Source of the DNA: Arenimonas daejeonensis | Lineage (GTDB): Bacteria; Pseudomonadota; Gammaproteobacteria; Xanthomonadales; Xanthomonadaceae | Direction of reading: 5' to 3' | Length of the DNA stretch: 64,000 bases | Assembly: GCF_007993735.1 (NCBI RefSeq) | Contig: NZ_CP042453.1 | Location: forward strand, 2,294,001-2,358,000 | In this document: piece by piece, positions 45,668 to 55,156 of the stretch | Layout: every line of letters begins with the position of its first letter | Position numbering within the stretch: the first letter of the stretch is position 1 | Position numbers and translations under genes: made by a program | Notes under the pieces: model-generated | The model's input: only the letters and a program-made list of their open reading frames with translations | What the model was told of the DNA's origin: nothing | Databases searched by the model: none

Positions 45668-45891
45668 ATGCCCCTGCGCCTGCTCGCCCTCGCCTTGCTG
45701 CTGCTGGCAGGGCCGGTCCTATCCCGCGACGCGTTCGAACGCATCACGCCCGAACAGGCCGGCTATTCGACCTCCGGCCTCGAGTCGCTGTGCTGGTGCA
45801 GCGGGTGAACACCGGGCAGGCCTTCGAGTTCAGCGACGGTGACCTGTACCCTGTGATCCGGGCCGTGCACGCGGCACGCCTGCCGCGCTGA
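45668..45891 (+). CDS. Small exported hypothetical protein, frame broken
   Basis: About 74 residues. A signal peptide MPLRLLALALLLLAGPVLS is followed by RDAFERITPEQAGYSTSGLE. Uncorrected, it stops soon after with SLCWCSG; a one-base change near 45790 continues the frame as LVLVQRVNTGQAFEFSDGDL and ends HAARLPR. No family recognised. The ATG follows a CGGAGACG ribosome binding site. It ends seven bases before the convergent STAS-like gene. Confidence 0.45.
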
Positions 45892-45897
45892 TCCCGA

Positions 45898-46279
45898 TCA
45901 GAACTCGGGCGGCGGCCCGGTCCACAACGCGGGCTGCTGGTGCAGCCATTCCAGTGCCGCCACTTCGCTTTCGAACAAGTCGGCGTCGAAGCCCAGGCGG
46001 CGGGCCACGACGATGTCGAACCGCTCCGGATCGTTGATCTCGCGCCGGCTGATCATGGCCACCTTGGCGCGGCCGTGCACGGTGTCGGCCCAGCGCCGCA
46101 CCATCTCGGCCCGCTGGGCCAGGCCCGGGCTGGCGAAACCGGTCATTTCGCGCACATCCAGCAGCACCTTGCGGGCGCCCTGTTCCACCGCACGGCGCAG
46201 CGCCTCGTCAACCGCCTGTACCGCCTGCGGGAAGGTCTGTTCGCCCCTGGAAGCGGACCACCAGCACCTCGTCCATCAT
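45898..46279 (-). CDS. STAS/SpoIIAA-like protein, frame broken
   Basis: About 126 residues. With one base removed in the run at 46244-46247 the protein begins MMDEVLVVRFQGEQTFPQAV and continues EALRRAVEQGARKVLLDVREMTGFASPGLAQRAEMVRRW. This is the beta-alpha pattern of SpoIIAA-like/STAS proteins (KVLLDVREM strand with the central Asp), often found as single-domain cytosolic proteins of unknown function. C-terminal LGFDADLFESEVAALEWLHQQ is also typical. No anti-sigma partner lies nearby. Confidence 0.7.
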
Positions 46280-46324
46280 CGAGACGCCCTCCGGAACACC
46301 GCCCCTACCTTATCAGTCGCCGGA

Positions 46325-47467
46325 TCAGGCCTGGGCGTGCCAGGCCTGCAGCAGCTCCGTTTCCTTCTCGCACGGGATGCCGGCGCGCATTTCGGCCTGG
46401 CGTTCGGCCGGCAGGCTGCGGTACCAGGCCAGCAAGTCCGTGACCGTGGTGGCCAACGGACGGAACGTAAGGCCCGCTGCGATCGCCTTGGCATTGCTCA
46501 CCGCGCCGTAACCCGAATACGGCGTGCCTTCGCGCGGCACCCAGATCGGCAGGCCGACCTGGTGTTTGTCCAGGAAAGCCGGCGTCACATGGGTGAAGCG
46601 CACCGGCCCGCCGGTGACGGCGTGGCAACCGTGCACCATTGCATCGGTCGTCAATGCGTAGTCCGGGCCACAGGCGTTGAAGGTGCCGGTGCTGCCGCTT
46701 TCGGCCAGGCGGATCATCCACTCGCCCAGGTCGCGGCCGTCGATGATCTGCACCGGATCCAGGCCATCCCCGGGCACCAGCACTTCCCCGCCCTGGGCGA
46801 TGCGTTTGGGCCAGTAGGTGAAGCGGTCGGTCTCGTCGCGCGGGCCGACGATGTAACCCGGCCGCACGATGGTCACCTTCGCGCCGAACTGTTTGCGCGC
46901 CTCGGCCTCGCTCAGGGCCTTCAGCGAACCATAGAGGTTTTCGACGTCGGCGCGCAGCGTGACCATGGTTTCGGCCATCGCGTCCTTGCCCTTGTACTGG
47001 GCCACCGGCGCGTCTTCGGTGATGCCGGGTTTCGCGCCATCGGCGTACACCGAGATGGTGGAGATGAACAGGTAATGCCCGACGTTGCCCTTGAGCACCT
47101 TGCCGGCATCACGCACCCACGACGGCAGGCTGGTGGGGTTGTCTATGCAGACGTCCCACTGGCGGCCTTCCAGTGACTTCAGGTCGCCGGTGTCGCGGTC
47201 GCCCAGCAACTGCTCCACCTCGCCCGACCATTCCGGCGTCGGCCGCTTGCCGCGGTTGAACATCGTCACCTTGTGGCCGCGCGCCAGTGCGTAGTTGATC
47301 TGGAACGGGCCGGTGAAGCCGGTGCCGCCCAGGATCAGGATGCGCAGCGGCCTGGCGGCCTTCGGGATGGTGGCCGCGGACGATTGCGCGGCGGCAAGGG
47401 ACGGCAGTACGGAACCTGCAGCCGCGAGGGCCCCGAGCTTCAACAGGTCACGGCGGGTGGTGGACAT
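46325..47467 (-). CDS. TAT-exported NAD(P)-dependent epimerase/reductase-like protein
   Basis: 380 residues. The N-terminus STTRRDLLKLGALAAAGSVLPSLAAA is a twin-arginine signal, unusual for this enzyme class but widespread for this subgroup. The Rossmann motif is LILGGTGFTGPFQI (residues about 43-56), and FISTISVYADG marks the SDR core, though the YxxxK pair is modified. Twin-arginine export implies folding with cofactor in the cytosol before transport. The reaction is unknown; it resembles isoflavone-reductase/CDP-sugar epimerase-like proteins. Unbroken. Confidence 0.87.
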   Translation of the reverse strand: MSTTRRDLLKLGALAAAGSVLPSLAAAQSSAATIPKAARPLRILILGGTGFTGPFQINYALARGHKVTMFNRGKRPTPEWSGEVEQLLGDRDTGDLKSLEGRQWDVCIDNPTSLPSWVRDAGKVLKGNVGHYLFISTISVYADGAKPGITEDAPVAQYKGKDAMAETMVTLRADVENLYGSLKALSEAEARKQFGAKVTIVRPGYIVGPRDETDRFTYWPKRIAQGGEVLVPGDGLDPVQIIDGRDLGEWMIRLAESGSTGTFNACGPDYALTTDAMVHGCHAVTGGPVRFTHVTPAFLDKHQVGLPIWVPREGTPYSGYGAVSNAKAIAAGLTFRPLATTVTDLLAWYRSLPAERQAEMRAGIPCEKETELLQAWHAQA

Positions 47468-47549
47468 GGCGCTCCCCTGGCGCGGAATGGAAACGCGACC
47501 ATGACACTGGTCCAGGCCAGCCGCACATGGCGAAAGTCGGGGGTCCCGG

Positions 47550-48626
47550 CTAGCGCACCATGCAGCGCCGGTAGCGCTCGTCCACCCGGGTGGCGAACCA
47601 GGCCGTGGTCAGCCGGCGGGTGATCTTGGGGCTTTCCAGGGTGATGCCCGGGATCATCTCGCGCGGCAGCGGCTTGCCGGCGCGGCGTTCGGCCAGGGCG
47701 AACACCCGGCCGAAGAGCTCGCTGTCGTTGAAGTCGAGGCGGTCGCCGCGTTCCATCGCCTCGCGGATCGCCCGGTAGTCCATGCCCAGTTCGCCGGACA
47801 GGCTGCGTACGGCCAGTTCGGTCTCGCCGGGACGGGCCAGCGGCGCGCCTGGCGTCAACAAGTCGCCGTCCAATGCCAGCGTGCGGCCGCTGGCCACGGC
47901 CACGGCATTCTGGAAGGCAGCGTTGCGGCTGGCATACCAGCCGGCGTTGAAGTCGGCGAACCGGTGCACCTTGCGCGTGTACGGCGTGTCGTAACCCAGC
48001 AGGTGGGCGATGCCGAAATACATGCCGCCGCGGCGCGTGAACACTTCGCGGCGCACGCTGTCCTGGATGGGATACGGATAGTCGTCCGCGTGCGATTCGG
48101 CGAACGGGATGGACACCTGCATCGGCCCACCGGTCTGCACCGGATTCTTTCCGTCCAGCAGGCGACGGCCCAGGGGCACACGGCCGGTCAGGTCCTCGTA
48201 GATTTCGCTGAGTTCGCGTTCGGTGCGTACCTTCGACAGGCGCTCGTCGTAGGTCCGGCCGTCGGTGGACTTGAGCTTCAACGCGGCGTTGAGCGCGAAC
48301 ATCGGCACGTGCAGCGCGGCGGCACGGCGCTCGAGTTCACGCCGCGCGATCACCGGCAGGTTGGCGACCGGCGGGTCGGCCTTGTAGCCGGATTCCTGTT
48401 CGGTCACCGCCAGCACCGCGCAGATGTTCTCGGGGATCGGCGCGATGTCCTGCGCGGCGAAGGCCGCCTGGATGTCGGTGGCCCAGCCCGCACGGTCGTC
48501 CAGCGTGGCGGGCAACCGGCGTGCGATCTCGCCGCGCACCTCGTCGGGCGTCGGCCCCGGCGGCGTGGTGGCGCAGCCGGCGAGCAGAAGCATAGCCACC
48601 CACAGCGGACGAGACGATCGGGTCAT
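47550..48626 (-). CDS. DUF1615 family lipoprotein
   Basis: 358 residues. MTRSSRPLWVAMLLLAGCAT contains the lipobox LAGC. The DUF1615 domain covers nearly all the rest: ENICAVLAVTEQESGYKADPPVANLP resembles the Glu-containing helix of lysozyme-like transglycosylases, and GPMQVSIPFAESHADDYPYP and GMYFGIAHLLGYDTPYTRKVHRFADFNAGWYASRNAAFQ are the strongest conserved parts. A lytic role is plausible but not proven for the family. The start was set at the ATG of the lipoprotein signal. It follows the M14 gene on the same strand after 31 bases. Confidence 0.85.
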   Translation of the reverse strand: MTRSSRPLWVAMLLLAGCATTPPGPTPDEVRGEIARRLPATLDDRAGWATDIQAAFAAQDIAPIPENICAVLAVTEQESGYKADPPVANLPVIARRELERRAAALHVPMFALNAALKLKSTDGRTYDERLSKVRTERELSEIYEDLTGRVPLGRRLLDGKNPVQTGGPMQVSIPFAESHADDYPYPIQDSVRREVFTRRGGMYFGIAHLLGYDTPYTRKVHRFADFNAGWYASRNAAFQNAVAVASGRTLALDGDLLTPGAPLARPGETELAVRSLSGELGMDYRAIREAMERGDRLDFNDSELFGRVFALAERRAGKPLPREMIPGITLESPKITRRLTTAWFATRVDERYRRCMVR

Positions 48627-48657
48627 GCCTGGCCGACGGCGCGGATTCGTGGACGCC

Positions 48658-49590
48658 TCAACGGCCGCTGTGCGCCAACGCATGATCCAGTGCCGCGCAC
48701 ACGGCCGCCGCCTGCGCGTCGTTGCACTGCTGCGTGGTGGCGCGCGGGCTGTCGGGATAGACCTCGGTGGTGCACTTGTACGGCGCGTCGGTGATGCCGG
48801 CGCACAGGCCCAGCTGGCGCAGCGGATACCGGATGACGCCGTGCGCCACCACCGGAGAACCGATGATCTCGCCCTTGGCGTCGGCCGGCGCGATGTGGGT
48901 CACCTTCGCCACCGCCTCGATGATCGCCTGCTGGAAGGCCGGCTGCGGCGCCTCGGTGTCGTCCACCGCGTAGAAACCATCGGGAATGAGGTCGGGTTCG
49001 AACGGCTTGCCATCACGCGCGGCCAGCGCCGGGCGGAACTCGGACTCGTCGCTGTCGGTGGTCTCGTGCAGGTCGATATGCACGATGAACTGCGTGCGCA
49101 GCGGTTCGACCAGGCGCAGCAGCGCGGCCGACTCACCCGCCGGGCTGTCGGCGCGGAAGGACCGGTTCGGGTCGATCGCGTCCGGGTTCCAGCGGTGGAT
49201 GCGCTCGTAGGCCCAGGGGCTGATGCAGGGCGCCACCAGCACGTTCAGCCGGCCGTCGTAGTCCGCCAGATGCCGGTCAATGAACTGCAGCGCGCCATGC
49301 ACGCCGCTGGTTTCGTAGCCGTGCACTCCGCCGGTGACCAGCGCACAGGGCAGACCGTCACGCCAGTGGCGACTGCGGACGGCGAAAAGTGGATACCGGC
49401 CGTCCGGCGCGTAATCAAGCTCACCGTACGGCACCACGTCGAATCGTTCGCGCAGGCGCTCGATCGCGCTGAGCACATCCCCGGCGTAACTGCGGTGCTG
49501 GCGCTGACTGGCACGCCATTGGGCCTTTTCGGCCGCGCCCCAGGGCTGGCCGGGCTGGCCGATGGGATAAAAACGTTCGAGTGTGTTCAT
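48658..49590 (-). CDS. M14 family (AstE/ASPA-like) metallocarboxypeptidase
   Basis: 310 residues. The zinc site begins GGVHGYETSG (His and Glu ligands, residues about 88-97) and the third ligand is in FIVHIDLHETTDSDES; the catalytic Glu is probably in KCTTEVYPD. The NPDAIDPNRSFRADSPAGESAAL block with NxxR binds the substrate carboxylate. No signal peptide, so cytosolic. The family includes succinylglutamate desuccinylase and peptidases acting on cell-wall peptides; the substrate is open. Unbroken. Confidence 0.87.
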   Translation of the reverse strand: MNTLERFYPIGQPGQPWGAAEKAQWRASQRQHRSYAGDVLSAIERLRERFDVVPYGELDYAPDGRYPLFAVRSRHWRDGLPCALVTGGVHGYETSGVHGALQFIDRHLADYDGRLNVLVAPCISPWAYERIHRWNPDAIDPNRSFRADSPAGESAALLRLVEPLRTQFIVHIDLHETTDSDESEFRPALAARDGKPFEPDLIPDGFYAVDDTEAPQPAFQQAIIEAVAKVTHIAPADAKGEIIGSPVVAHGVIRYPLRQLGLCAGITDAPYKCTTEVYPDSPRATTQQCNDAQAAAVCAALDHALAHSGR

Positions 49591-49662
49591 GGTGGGTGCT
49601 CGCTTTGATATCGCTGGCCAAGTGTAGCCCGCACCCTGCCGCGGCAGCGATGCCGACCCGTC

Positions 49663-50166
49663 CTACAAGCGGCAGCACATCCAGACACTGGGCACCTGCG
49701 CGTTGAAACCCGCCTTGCGGTAGGCATGGCGCGCCGGTTCATGGCTGACGTCGCCACCGGTGCCTACCGTCGCCACCCGCATGCCGGCCTCGCGCATGCG
49801 CGCCAGGGCGAATTCGTACATCGCCGTGCCGATGCCGCGGCCGGTGTGGTCCGGGGCGACGGCATTCAGTCCTATCTCGCCCATCGCGCGTCCGGAATCC
49901 AGTCGAACGGACACGAAGCCCACGACCTGCCCGCTGCATTCGGCGGCGTACACCTCCCAGCCGGAATCCGGTGCCATCAGCCCGGCCAGAAGCTCGCCGT
50001 GGGCCTGGTCGTCCTTTTCCTGCGCCAGCGCATACAGCTCCGGCCCCAGCAGGTTGCGGAAGGAGGCGAAGACCGGTGCGAAGGCCGCGGCGCGGACGGC
50101 GTCCAGCGCCTCGCGGTCTGCGACATCGGCCGCTCGGATGCGGAGGTCGGGCAGGTGCGTTTTCAT
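49663..50166 (-). CDS. GNAT family N-acetyltransferase
   Basis: 167 residues. The start MKTHLPDLRIRAADVADREAL leads into a GNAT fold; motif A reads IGLNAVAPDHTGRGIGTAMYEFAL with the V-x-P-x4-R/G-x-G-x-G acetyl-CoA loop, and the closing ARHAYRKAGF is motif B. The CSGQVVGFVSVRL strand precedes it. Substrate unknown. The ATG at 50166 was chosen over an upstream ATG because the latter adds unconserved residues. A palindromic repeat lies upstream. Confidence 0.88.
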   Translation of the reverse strand: MKTHLPDLRIRAADVADREALDAVRAAAFAPVFASFRNLLGPELYALAQEKDDQAHGELLAGLMAPDSGWEVYAAECSGQVVGFVSVRLDSGRAMGEIGLNAVAPDHTGRGIGTAMYEFALARMREAGMRVATVGTGGDVSHEPARHAYRKAGFNAQVPSVWMCCRL

Positions 50167-50263
50167 GCGGGTCTCGCAGGGTCGGACGAACCTGCAGGTC
50201 ATACGCAGGAATGCGCGGTGACCCGCCAGGGCTTTCCGCTTTGCCGCCGCCCCCTCTCCCCGG

Positions 50264-50286
50264 CCCTCTCCCGCGAGGGGAGAGGG
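50264..50286. repeat. GC-rich palindromic intergenic repeat (REP-like)
   Basis: CCCTCTCCC (50264-50272) is a perfect inverted copy of GGGAGAGGG (50278-50286) around GCGAG. A further CCCCTCTCCCC lies just upstream (50251-50261). It sits between the GNAT and SPFH genes and resembles, but is not identical to, the repeat pair at 10930-11027. Confidence 0.65.
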
Positions 50287-50313
50287 AGAAGTGAGGTGCC
50301 CAGGCGAAGGGCG

Positions 50314-51737
50314 TCAGCCCTTGGAATCTGGTTTGTTGACGAATTTCTCCAGCAGCTTCTTGCCTTCCGGCGACTGCGCCAGGCCTTCGAGCATGCTGGC
50401 CACCGCGGTGCCGCCGTCGGCCGAGAACAGGTCCATCACGCCGGACAGGCCCTTGCCCGGGCTGCCGGCGTTGGAGATCACCTTCACGTCGGCGGACTTG
50501 AGCGCTTCGGCCTGGGCCGTGCCCACCGCCTGCGCGGCCTCGATGTTGCGGATGCCGAGCAGGTATTATGGTAACCCTTGTCGCTGCCGATCTTCTCGGC
50601 CAGCTTGATCTGCGCGTCCACCGGCGCCATCAGGATCGCCGTTTCGGCCTGGCCCTTGGCGTTGCCTTCCGGGGTGATGCCCTCGGCGTTGCGCTTGGCG
50701 GCTTCCAGCTGGCCTTCGGCGGTCAGCACGGTCTGCTGCTTGTTGCCCTCGGCCGAGACAATGGCGACCTGCTTGGCGGCCTCGGCGGACACCACGGACA
50801 CCTGGCGGGCGGCGTCGGCCTGCACGATGGCCACGTCCTTGGCCTGGGCGGCGGCGATGACCGCGGCCTCGCGACTGATCTCGGCGCCGCGCACGGTGTT
50901 CACCTGCACCACGTCCATTTCCTTGGCCGCGGTTTCGCGCTGCTGCACCTTCACCTGCTGCGACGCCTGCTCGTTGGCCACGCCCACGTTCTTGTCCTTC
51001 TCGGCCGTGCGCAGGCCCACCTGTTCGGCGGCCAGCTGGCGCGACATCTCGATCTCGCGCTTGGCGGCGATCTCGGCCATCTCGGCCTGGCGCATGTTGT
51101 CGGCCACCACCAGGCGCGACTCGCGCTCGATGCCCGAGGTGCGCTTGGCCATGATGTTGTGGATGACGTCGCTGTCCTTGCTGTCGCGGATGTCCATCAG
51201 CTCGATGTTCTTGATCGCCTCCACGCCCCAGCCGCCCAGCTGCGGCTGCACTTCCTTGGTGAAGGCTTCGCCGAAGCGGCTGCGGTCGAGCATGATCTGG
51301 TCGATCTCGTGCGCCGCAAGCACGGTGCGCACCGAGCCCTGCACGATGGCGGTCAGCTGTTCCTTCAATTCCTCGAACGAGGCGACGCGCTGCGCGGCGG
51401 TGTTGGAGTCGCTGATGCGGAAGAAGGCCATCACGTGCACCAGGAAGGGCACGCGTTCCTTGTCGTAGGCCGCGTAGTCCGGCAGGTCGATGGAAAAGTT
51501 CGACACCGGCAGCGTGACCCGGGTCAGGCCGATCATCGGGATGCGCGAGGGCCACTCGTAATAGGTGTTGCTGTCGAAGCCCTTGCCGTACGAGACCGTG
51601 TTCTTGCGGGTCTGCACGATGTGCACTTCATTCACCGGCACCACGCGGCGCAGGGCGATGACCCAGAAGAACAGCGTGACGCCAAACAGCGCAGCCGCGG
51701 CGATGGCGGCGACCAGGATCAGGGAAGTGCCGAGCAT
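50314..51737 (-). CDS. SPFH/flotillin-like membrane protein, frame broken near 3' end
   Basis: About 474 residues. An N-terminal membrane anchor (MLGTSLILVAAIAAAALFGVTLFFWV) is followed by the SPFH/band 7 domain (RRVVPVNEVHIVQTRKNTVSYG to TRVTLPVSNFSIDLPDY) and a long Ala/Glu/Gln-rich coiled coil (EQASQQVKVQQRETAAKEMD, then AAAQAKDVAIVQADAARQ). Flotillin-type proteins form oligomeric membrane platforms. The frame breaks near 50567, where KGYQEYLLGIRNIEAAQAVG is expected; one base is missing. The C-terminus GLAQSPEGKKLLEKFVN continues in the other frame. Divergent from the 67-aa membrane protein. Confidence 0.87.
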
Positions 51738-51854
51738 GGGAAGGTCCGGGGCAAGGGTTGGAGACCCCAGTATAGGGATGCACCCGTACGGAATGACGAC
51801 CCGGGACCAGACCGGATAGGCTGGCCGCGCCCCTGCCGTCCGGAAGGCCCGACC

Positions 51855-52058
51855 ATGCGCACCGCCACCGTCATCCTGTTCCTGCTGGCCCTGGGCTGCG
51901 GCATTTTCGGCTACTGGGGTCTGCACACCCCGGCCGGGCGCCGCGCCTTCGACGAAATGGCCGGCATCATCCCGCAGGTCGCGGCCTGGTCGAGCCTGGT
52001 GCTGGCCGCTGCCGCGCTGGTGACCGGCTGGCTGGCCTGGCGCGGGCCGCGCGGATAG
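51855..52058 (+). CDS. Small two-span membrane protein, 67 aa
   Basis: MRTATVILFLLALGCGIFGY is the first membrane helix (residues 4-22) and AAWSSLVLAAAALVTGWLAW the second (about 44-63), joined by a polar loop (GLHTPAGRRAFDEMAGIIPQ). Nothing is known of its role. It is divergent from the SPFH gene by 117 bases, so the pair could share control. The start is the only ATG that leaves the first helix intact. Confidence 0.65.
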   Translation: MRTATVILFLLALGCGIFGYWGLHTPAGRRAFDEMAGIIPQVAAWSSLVLAAAALVTGWLAWRGPRG

Positions 52059-52163
52059 TACGGGCGCACCTGCGGACCGATGCGCGCGGCTGTCCGCTTA
52101 TTCACTAACACCCCGTAACGGCTGCTAACATCGCCATCTCACCGGGTTGGGGGACCCAAGCAC

Positions 52164-52184
52164 ATGATGTCGCGTGATACGTAG
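52164..52184 (+). other. Short upstream ORF (MMSRDT) overlapping the GTG start of the sensor cyclase
   Basis: ATGATGTCGCGTGATACGTAG encodes six residues and overlaps the GTG at 52174 of the long gene in another frame. A GGGGGA stretch 8-13 bases before the first ATG is the best ribosome binding site in the area. Either this is a coupled leader or the real start is this ATG with two bases lost just after it. Confidence 0.3.
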
Positions 52185-55071
52185 CACCTGGCGCGTCTGC
52201 GCGCTGCTTTTCTGCGCCCTTTGCGGTGCCCTGCCCACCCTGCCGGCCTACGCCCTCGACCCCGAGCGCGCCATCGGCCAGTTCACCCATGCCTGGTACG
52301 AAAACCAGCTGCCGCAGGGCACGGTGCTGTCGATCACCCAGCGCGCCGACGGCTCGATCTGGCTGGCGACCTACGGCGGCCTGGTGCACCACAGCGGCGC
52401 CGGCTTCAACACCATCGACCCGCGGATCGCACCGGTGCTCAAGAGCTCGGCGATCACGGCCGTGGGCGCGGACCAGGACGGCACGCTGTGGGTCGGCACG
52501 CTCAACAGCGGCCTGTTCCACTATCGCGGCCGCAGGCTGGAACCCTTTGCGCTGCCCGACGGCATCGACAGCATCTTCGGCATCGTCGCCAGCCGCTCGG
52601 GGGCACTGTGGCTCACCACCAATGCCGGCGTGGTCCGGGTGGATGACGGCCAGGCCCGCCTGTTGGGCACCGACGACGGCTTCCCTCCCCGTGGCTTCTA
52701 CCGCGCCATCGTCGCCGACCCCGCGGGCGGCGTCTGGATCGCGGCCGACGGCGTGGGCGTGGTGCGCTGGCACGACGGCAAGGCCGAAGTCTTCGACGAA
52801 TCCAGGGGCCTGCCGACCAATGCCGTCTACAGCCTCGCCATGGACGCGACCGGCACCGCCTGGGTCGGCACCCAGGCCGGACCAGCGCGTTTCCGCAACG
52901 GCCGCTTCGAGGCCCACCCGCGACTGGCGGCGCTGAAGGGTCGGCGCATCTATTCGCTGTTCGGCGACCGCGACGGCAACCTCTGGTTCGCCCCGCTGGA
53001 CATGGGCCTGTGCCGCCTCACGGCCACCCGCTTCGACTGCGAGGACGGCCTGAACGGCATGCGCGGCGAAACCGTGCGTTCGATGTTCGAGGACGTCGAG
53101 GGCAATCTCTGGATCGGCACCACCTCCAGCGGCGTGCACCGGCTCAGCCAGTCCAAACTGGTCACCGTGGTCGGCGACATGGCCTCGAACGCCGTGCGCG
53201 CCGTGCACCAGGACGCCAAGGGCACCTTGTGGGTCGGCACCGACGGCAGTGGACTGGCGCGTTACGTCGAGCCGGAACTGATCCCCGCCCCGCGCTTCAA
53301 TGAAAAGCTGCCCAGCCAGCTGGTGCGCTCGATCGAATCCGATGCCGACGGACGTCTCTGGGTGGCCGGCACCGAGGGCGTGACGCGGTTCGATCCGGAC
53401 GGCAGCGCCCGCAGCTTCGGCATCGACGACGGGCTGCCGGGCACGATCGTGTTCGCCTTCGAGCCGGCGCGGGACGGCGGCATGTGGACCGGCACGCTGC
53501 AGGGCGTGGTGCGCATCGTCGGCGACCGGGTCGAACCACTGGAAGTCACGCGGGGCGACGATACCCGCGCGCTGTACGAGGACCCGTCCGGCCGCCTCTG
53601 GATCGGCCTGCGCAGTGGCTTGCGCTGCGTGACCGACGGAAAGCTGGACCGCTGCGGCACCGATGGCCTGGCAGGCACCAGCGTGTTCGCCTTCCACCCG
53701 ACGGACGATGGCGATCTGTGGCTGGGCACCAGCCTGGGCCTGATGCGCGTCCGCGACGGCGTCGTCACCGAATACCTGCAGCGGGCCGGATTCCATGGGG
53801 ATGCGGTGTTCGCGATTCTTGATGATGGGCTGGGGTATTTCTGGGTCAGTTCGAATCGCGGCATTGGCCGGGTGAAGAAGACGGATCTCGATGCCTTGGA
53901 TGCCGGCCGGGTCAGTTCCATAAGTCCGCTTTGGTACGGCGTCTCCGACGGCATGCTCAACGCCCAGGCCAACGGCGCCTCGCAGACGCCGGCCTGGCGC
54001 ACGGCCGATGGCCGGCTGTGGTTCGGCACCGCCAAGGGTGTGGTGATCGTGGATCCGGCGCGGCTGCAGCTGAACACGCGACCGCCGCCGGTGGTGGTCG
54101 AACGCCTGCTGGTGGATGGTGTCGAGGTTGATCCCGAAAACGCCGGACGCCTGGGCCCCGGTGTCGAACGCCTCGAGCTGCACTACGCGGCGATGAGTTA
54201 CATCGCCCCCGCCGCCGTGCGTTACCGCTACCGCATGGACGGCTTCGACCGCGACTGGCACGAGGGCGACAACGGCCGCATCGCCCACTACACCAACCTG
54301 CCGCCGGGCGACTATGTGTTCCGCGTGATCGCCAGCAACAACGACGGTGTCTGGAACGAAGAAGGCGCCAGTGTGCAGTTCACGCTGGTGCCACTGTGGA
54401 ACCAGACGGCCTGGTTCCGCGTGCTGGCCGTGATTATCGGCCTCGTTCTGATCGCCACCATCGTGCGCGTGCGCCTGCGCCAGGCGCACGTGCGCGAACG
54501 CGAACTCACCCATGAAGTCGCTCAGCGCACCGAAGCCCTGCGCGAAGCCAACATCCGGCTGCAGCGCGTCGCCGCCCTCGACGGCCTGACCGGCATCGCC
54601 AACCGCGGCGAGTTCAACCGCCGGCTGGTGCAGGCCTGGGACGACCACGCCCGGCGCCACGCGCCGCTGGCGGTGCTGATCGCCGACGTGGACGCGTTCA
54701 AGGCCTACAACGACAGCTACGGCCATCTGGCGGGCGACGCGGCGCTGGGCGCCGTGGCCATGGCCCTGGCGAAGGCCGTGCGCAACGACGCCGACCTGGC
54801 GGCGCGTTACGGCGGCGAAGAGTTCGCGGTGCTGCTGCCCGATTGCGACATCGACGAAGCCGCCACCCTCGCCCTGCGGATGCGCGACGCCGTACGCGCC
54901 CTCGGCATTCCCCACCGCGCCTCGGAGGTAACGGACATCGTCACCCTCAGCGCGGGCGTGGCGAGCATGGTTCCGTGCGACGGGGATTCGCCGGAACGCG
55001 TGCTCAGCGCGGCGGACAAGGCTTTGTACCGGGCCAAGGCAGAGGGACGGGATCGGGTGGTGCGGGCCTGA
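52174..55071 (+). CDS. Two-component-propeller sensor diguanylate cyclase
   Basis: 965 residues. A signal peptide (residues 1-28) exports an N-terminal sensor of 14 beta-propeller blades of the Reg_prop type, each with a W-x-G/A-T core (for example SIWLATYGGLVHH, LWVGTLNSGLFHY, LWVGTDGSGLARY), making two seven-bladed propellers. A Y_Y_Y domain (about 645-745) and one membrane span (WFRVLAVIIGLVLIATIV) follow, then a coiled coil and a GGDEF domain with intact site RYGGEEFAVLLPD (near residue 880) and DVDAFKAYNDSYGHLAGD. It should make cyclic di-GMP in response to a periplasmic ligand. The GTG start is uncertain. Confidence 0.9.
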   Translation: MIRSTWRVCALLFCALCGALPTLPAYALDPERAIGQFTHAWYENQLPQGTVLSITQRADGSIWLATYGGLVHHSGAGFNTIDPRIAPVLKSSAITAVGADQDGTLWVGTLNSGLFHYRGRRLEPFALPDGIDSIFGIVASRSGALWLTTNAGVVRVDDGQARLLGTDDGFPPRGFYRAIVADPAGGVWIAADGVGVVRWHDGKAEVFDESRGLPTNAVYSLAMDATGTAWVGTQAGPARFRNGRFEAHPRLAALKGRRIYSLFGDRDGNLWFAPLDMGLCRLTATRFDCEDGLNGMRGETVRSMFEDVEGNLWIGTTSSGVHRLSQSKLVTVVGDMASNAVRAVHQDAKGTLWVGTDGSGLARYVEPELIPAPRFNEKLPSQLVRSIESDADGRLWVAGTEGVTRFDPDGSARSFGIDDGLPGTIVFAFEPARDGGMWTGTLQGVVRIVGDRVEPLEVTRGDDTRALYEDPSGRLWIGLRSGLRCVTDGKLDRCGTDGLAGTSVFAFHPTDDGDLWLGTSLGLMRVRDGVVTEYLQRAGFHGDAVFAILDDGLGYFWVSSNRGIGRVKKTDLDALDAGRVSSISPLWYGVSDGMLNAQANGASQTPAWRTADGRLWFGTAKGVVIVDPARLQLNTRPPPVVVERLLVDGVEVDPENAGRLGPGVERLELHYAAMSYIAPAAVRYRYRMDGFDRDWHEGDNGRIAHYTNLPPGDYVFRVIASNNDGVWNEEGASVQFTLVPLWNQTAWFRVLAVIIGLVLIATIVRVRLRQAHVRERELTHEVAQRTEALREANIRLQRVAALDGLTGIANRGEFNRRLVQAWDDHARRHAPLAVLIADVDAFKAYNDSYGHLAGDAALGAVAMALAKAVRNDADLAARYGGEEFAVLLPDCDIDEAATLALRMRDAVRALGIPHRASEVTDIVTLSAGVASMVPCDGDSPERVLSAADKALYRAKAEGRDRVVRA

Positions 55072-55156
55072 AGCACCTGCACCGTCAAACGAAATTCTCA
55101 CAACCAGGCAACGGCCCCGGTGCACCATTCCCGTTCCCCCGACGAAGGAAAGCGCC

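Noticed and set aside
52060-52173. Cyclic di-GMP riboswitch before the sensor cyclase
   Set aside because: A short GGGT/ACCC hairpin exists, but none of the conserved GEMM-I or GEMM-II core bases are present.
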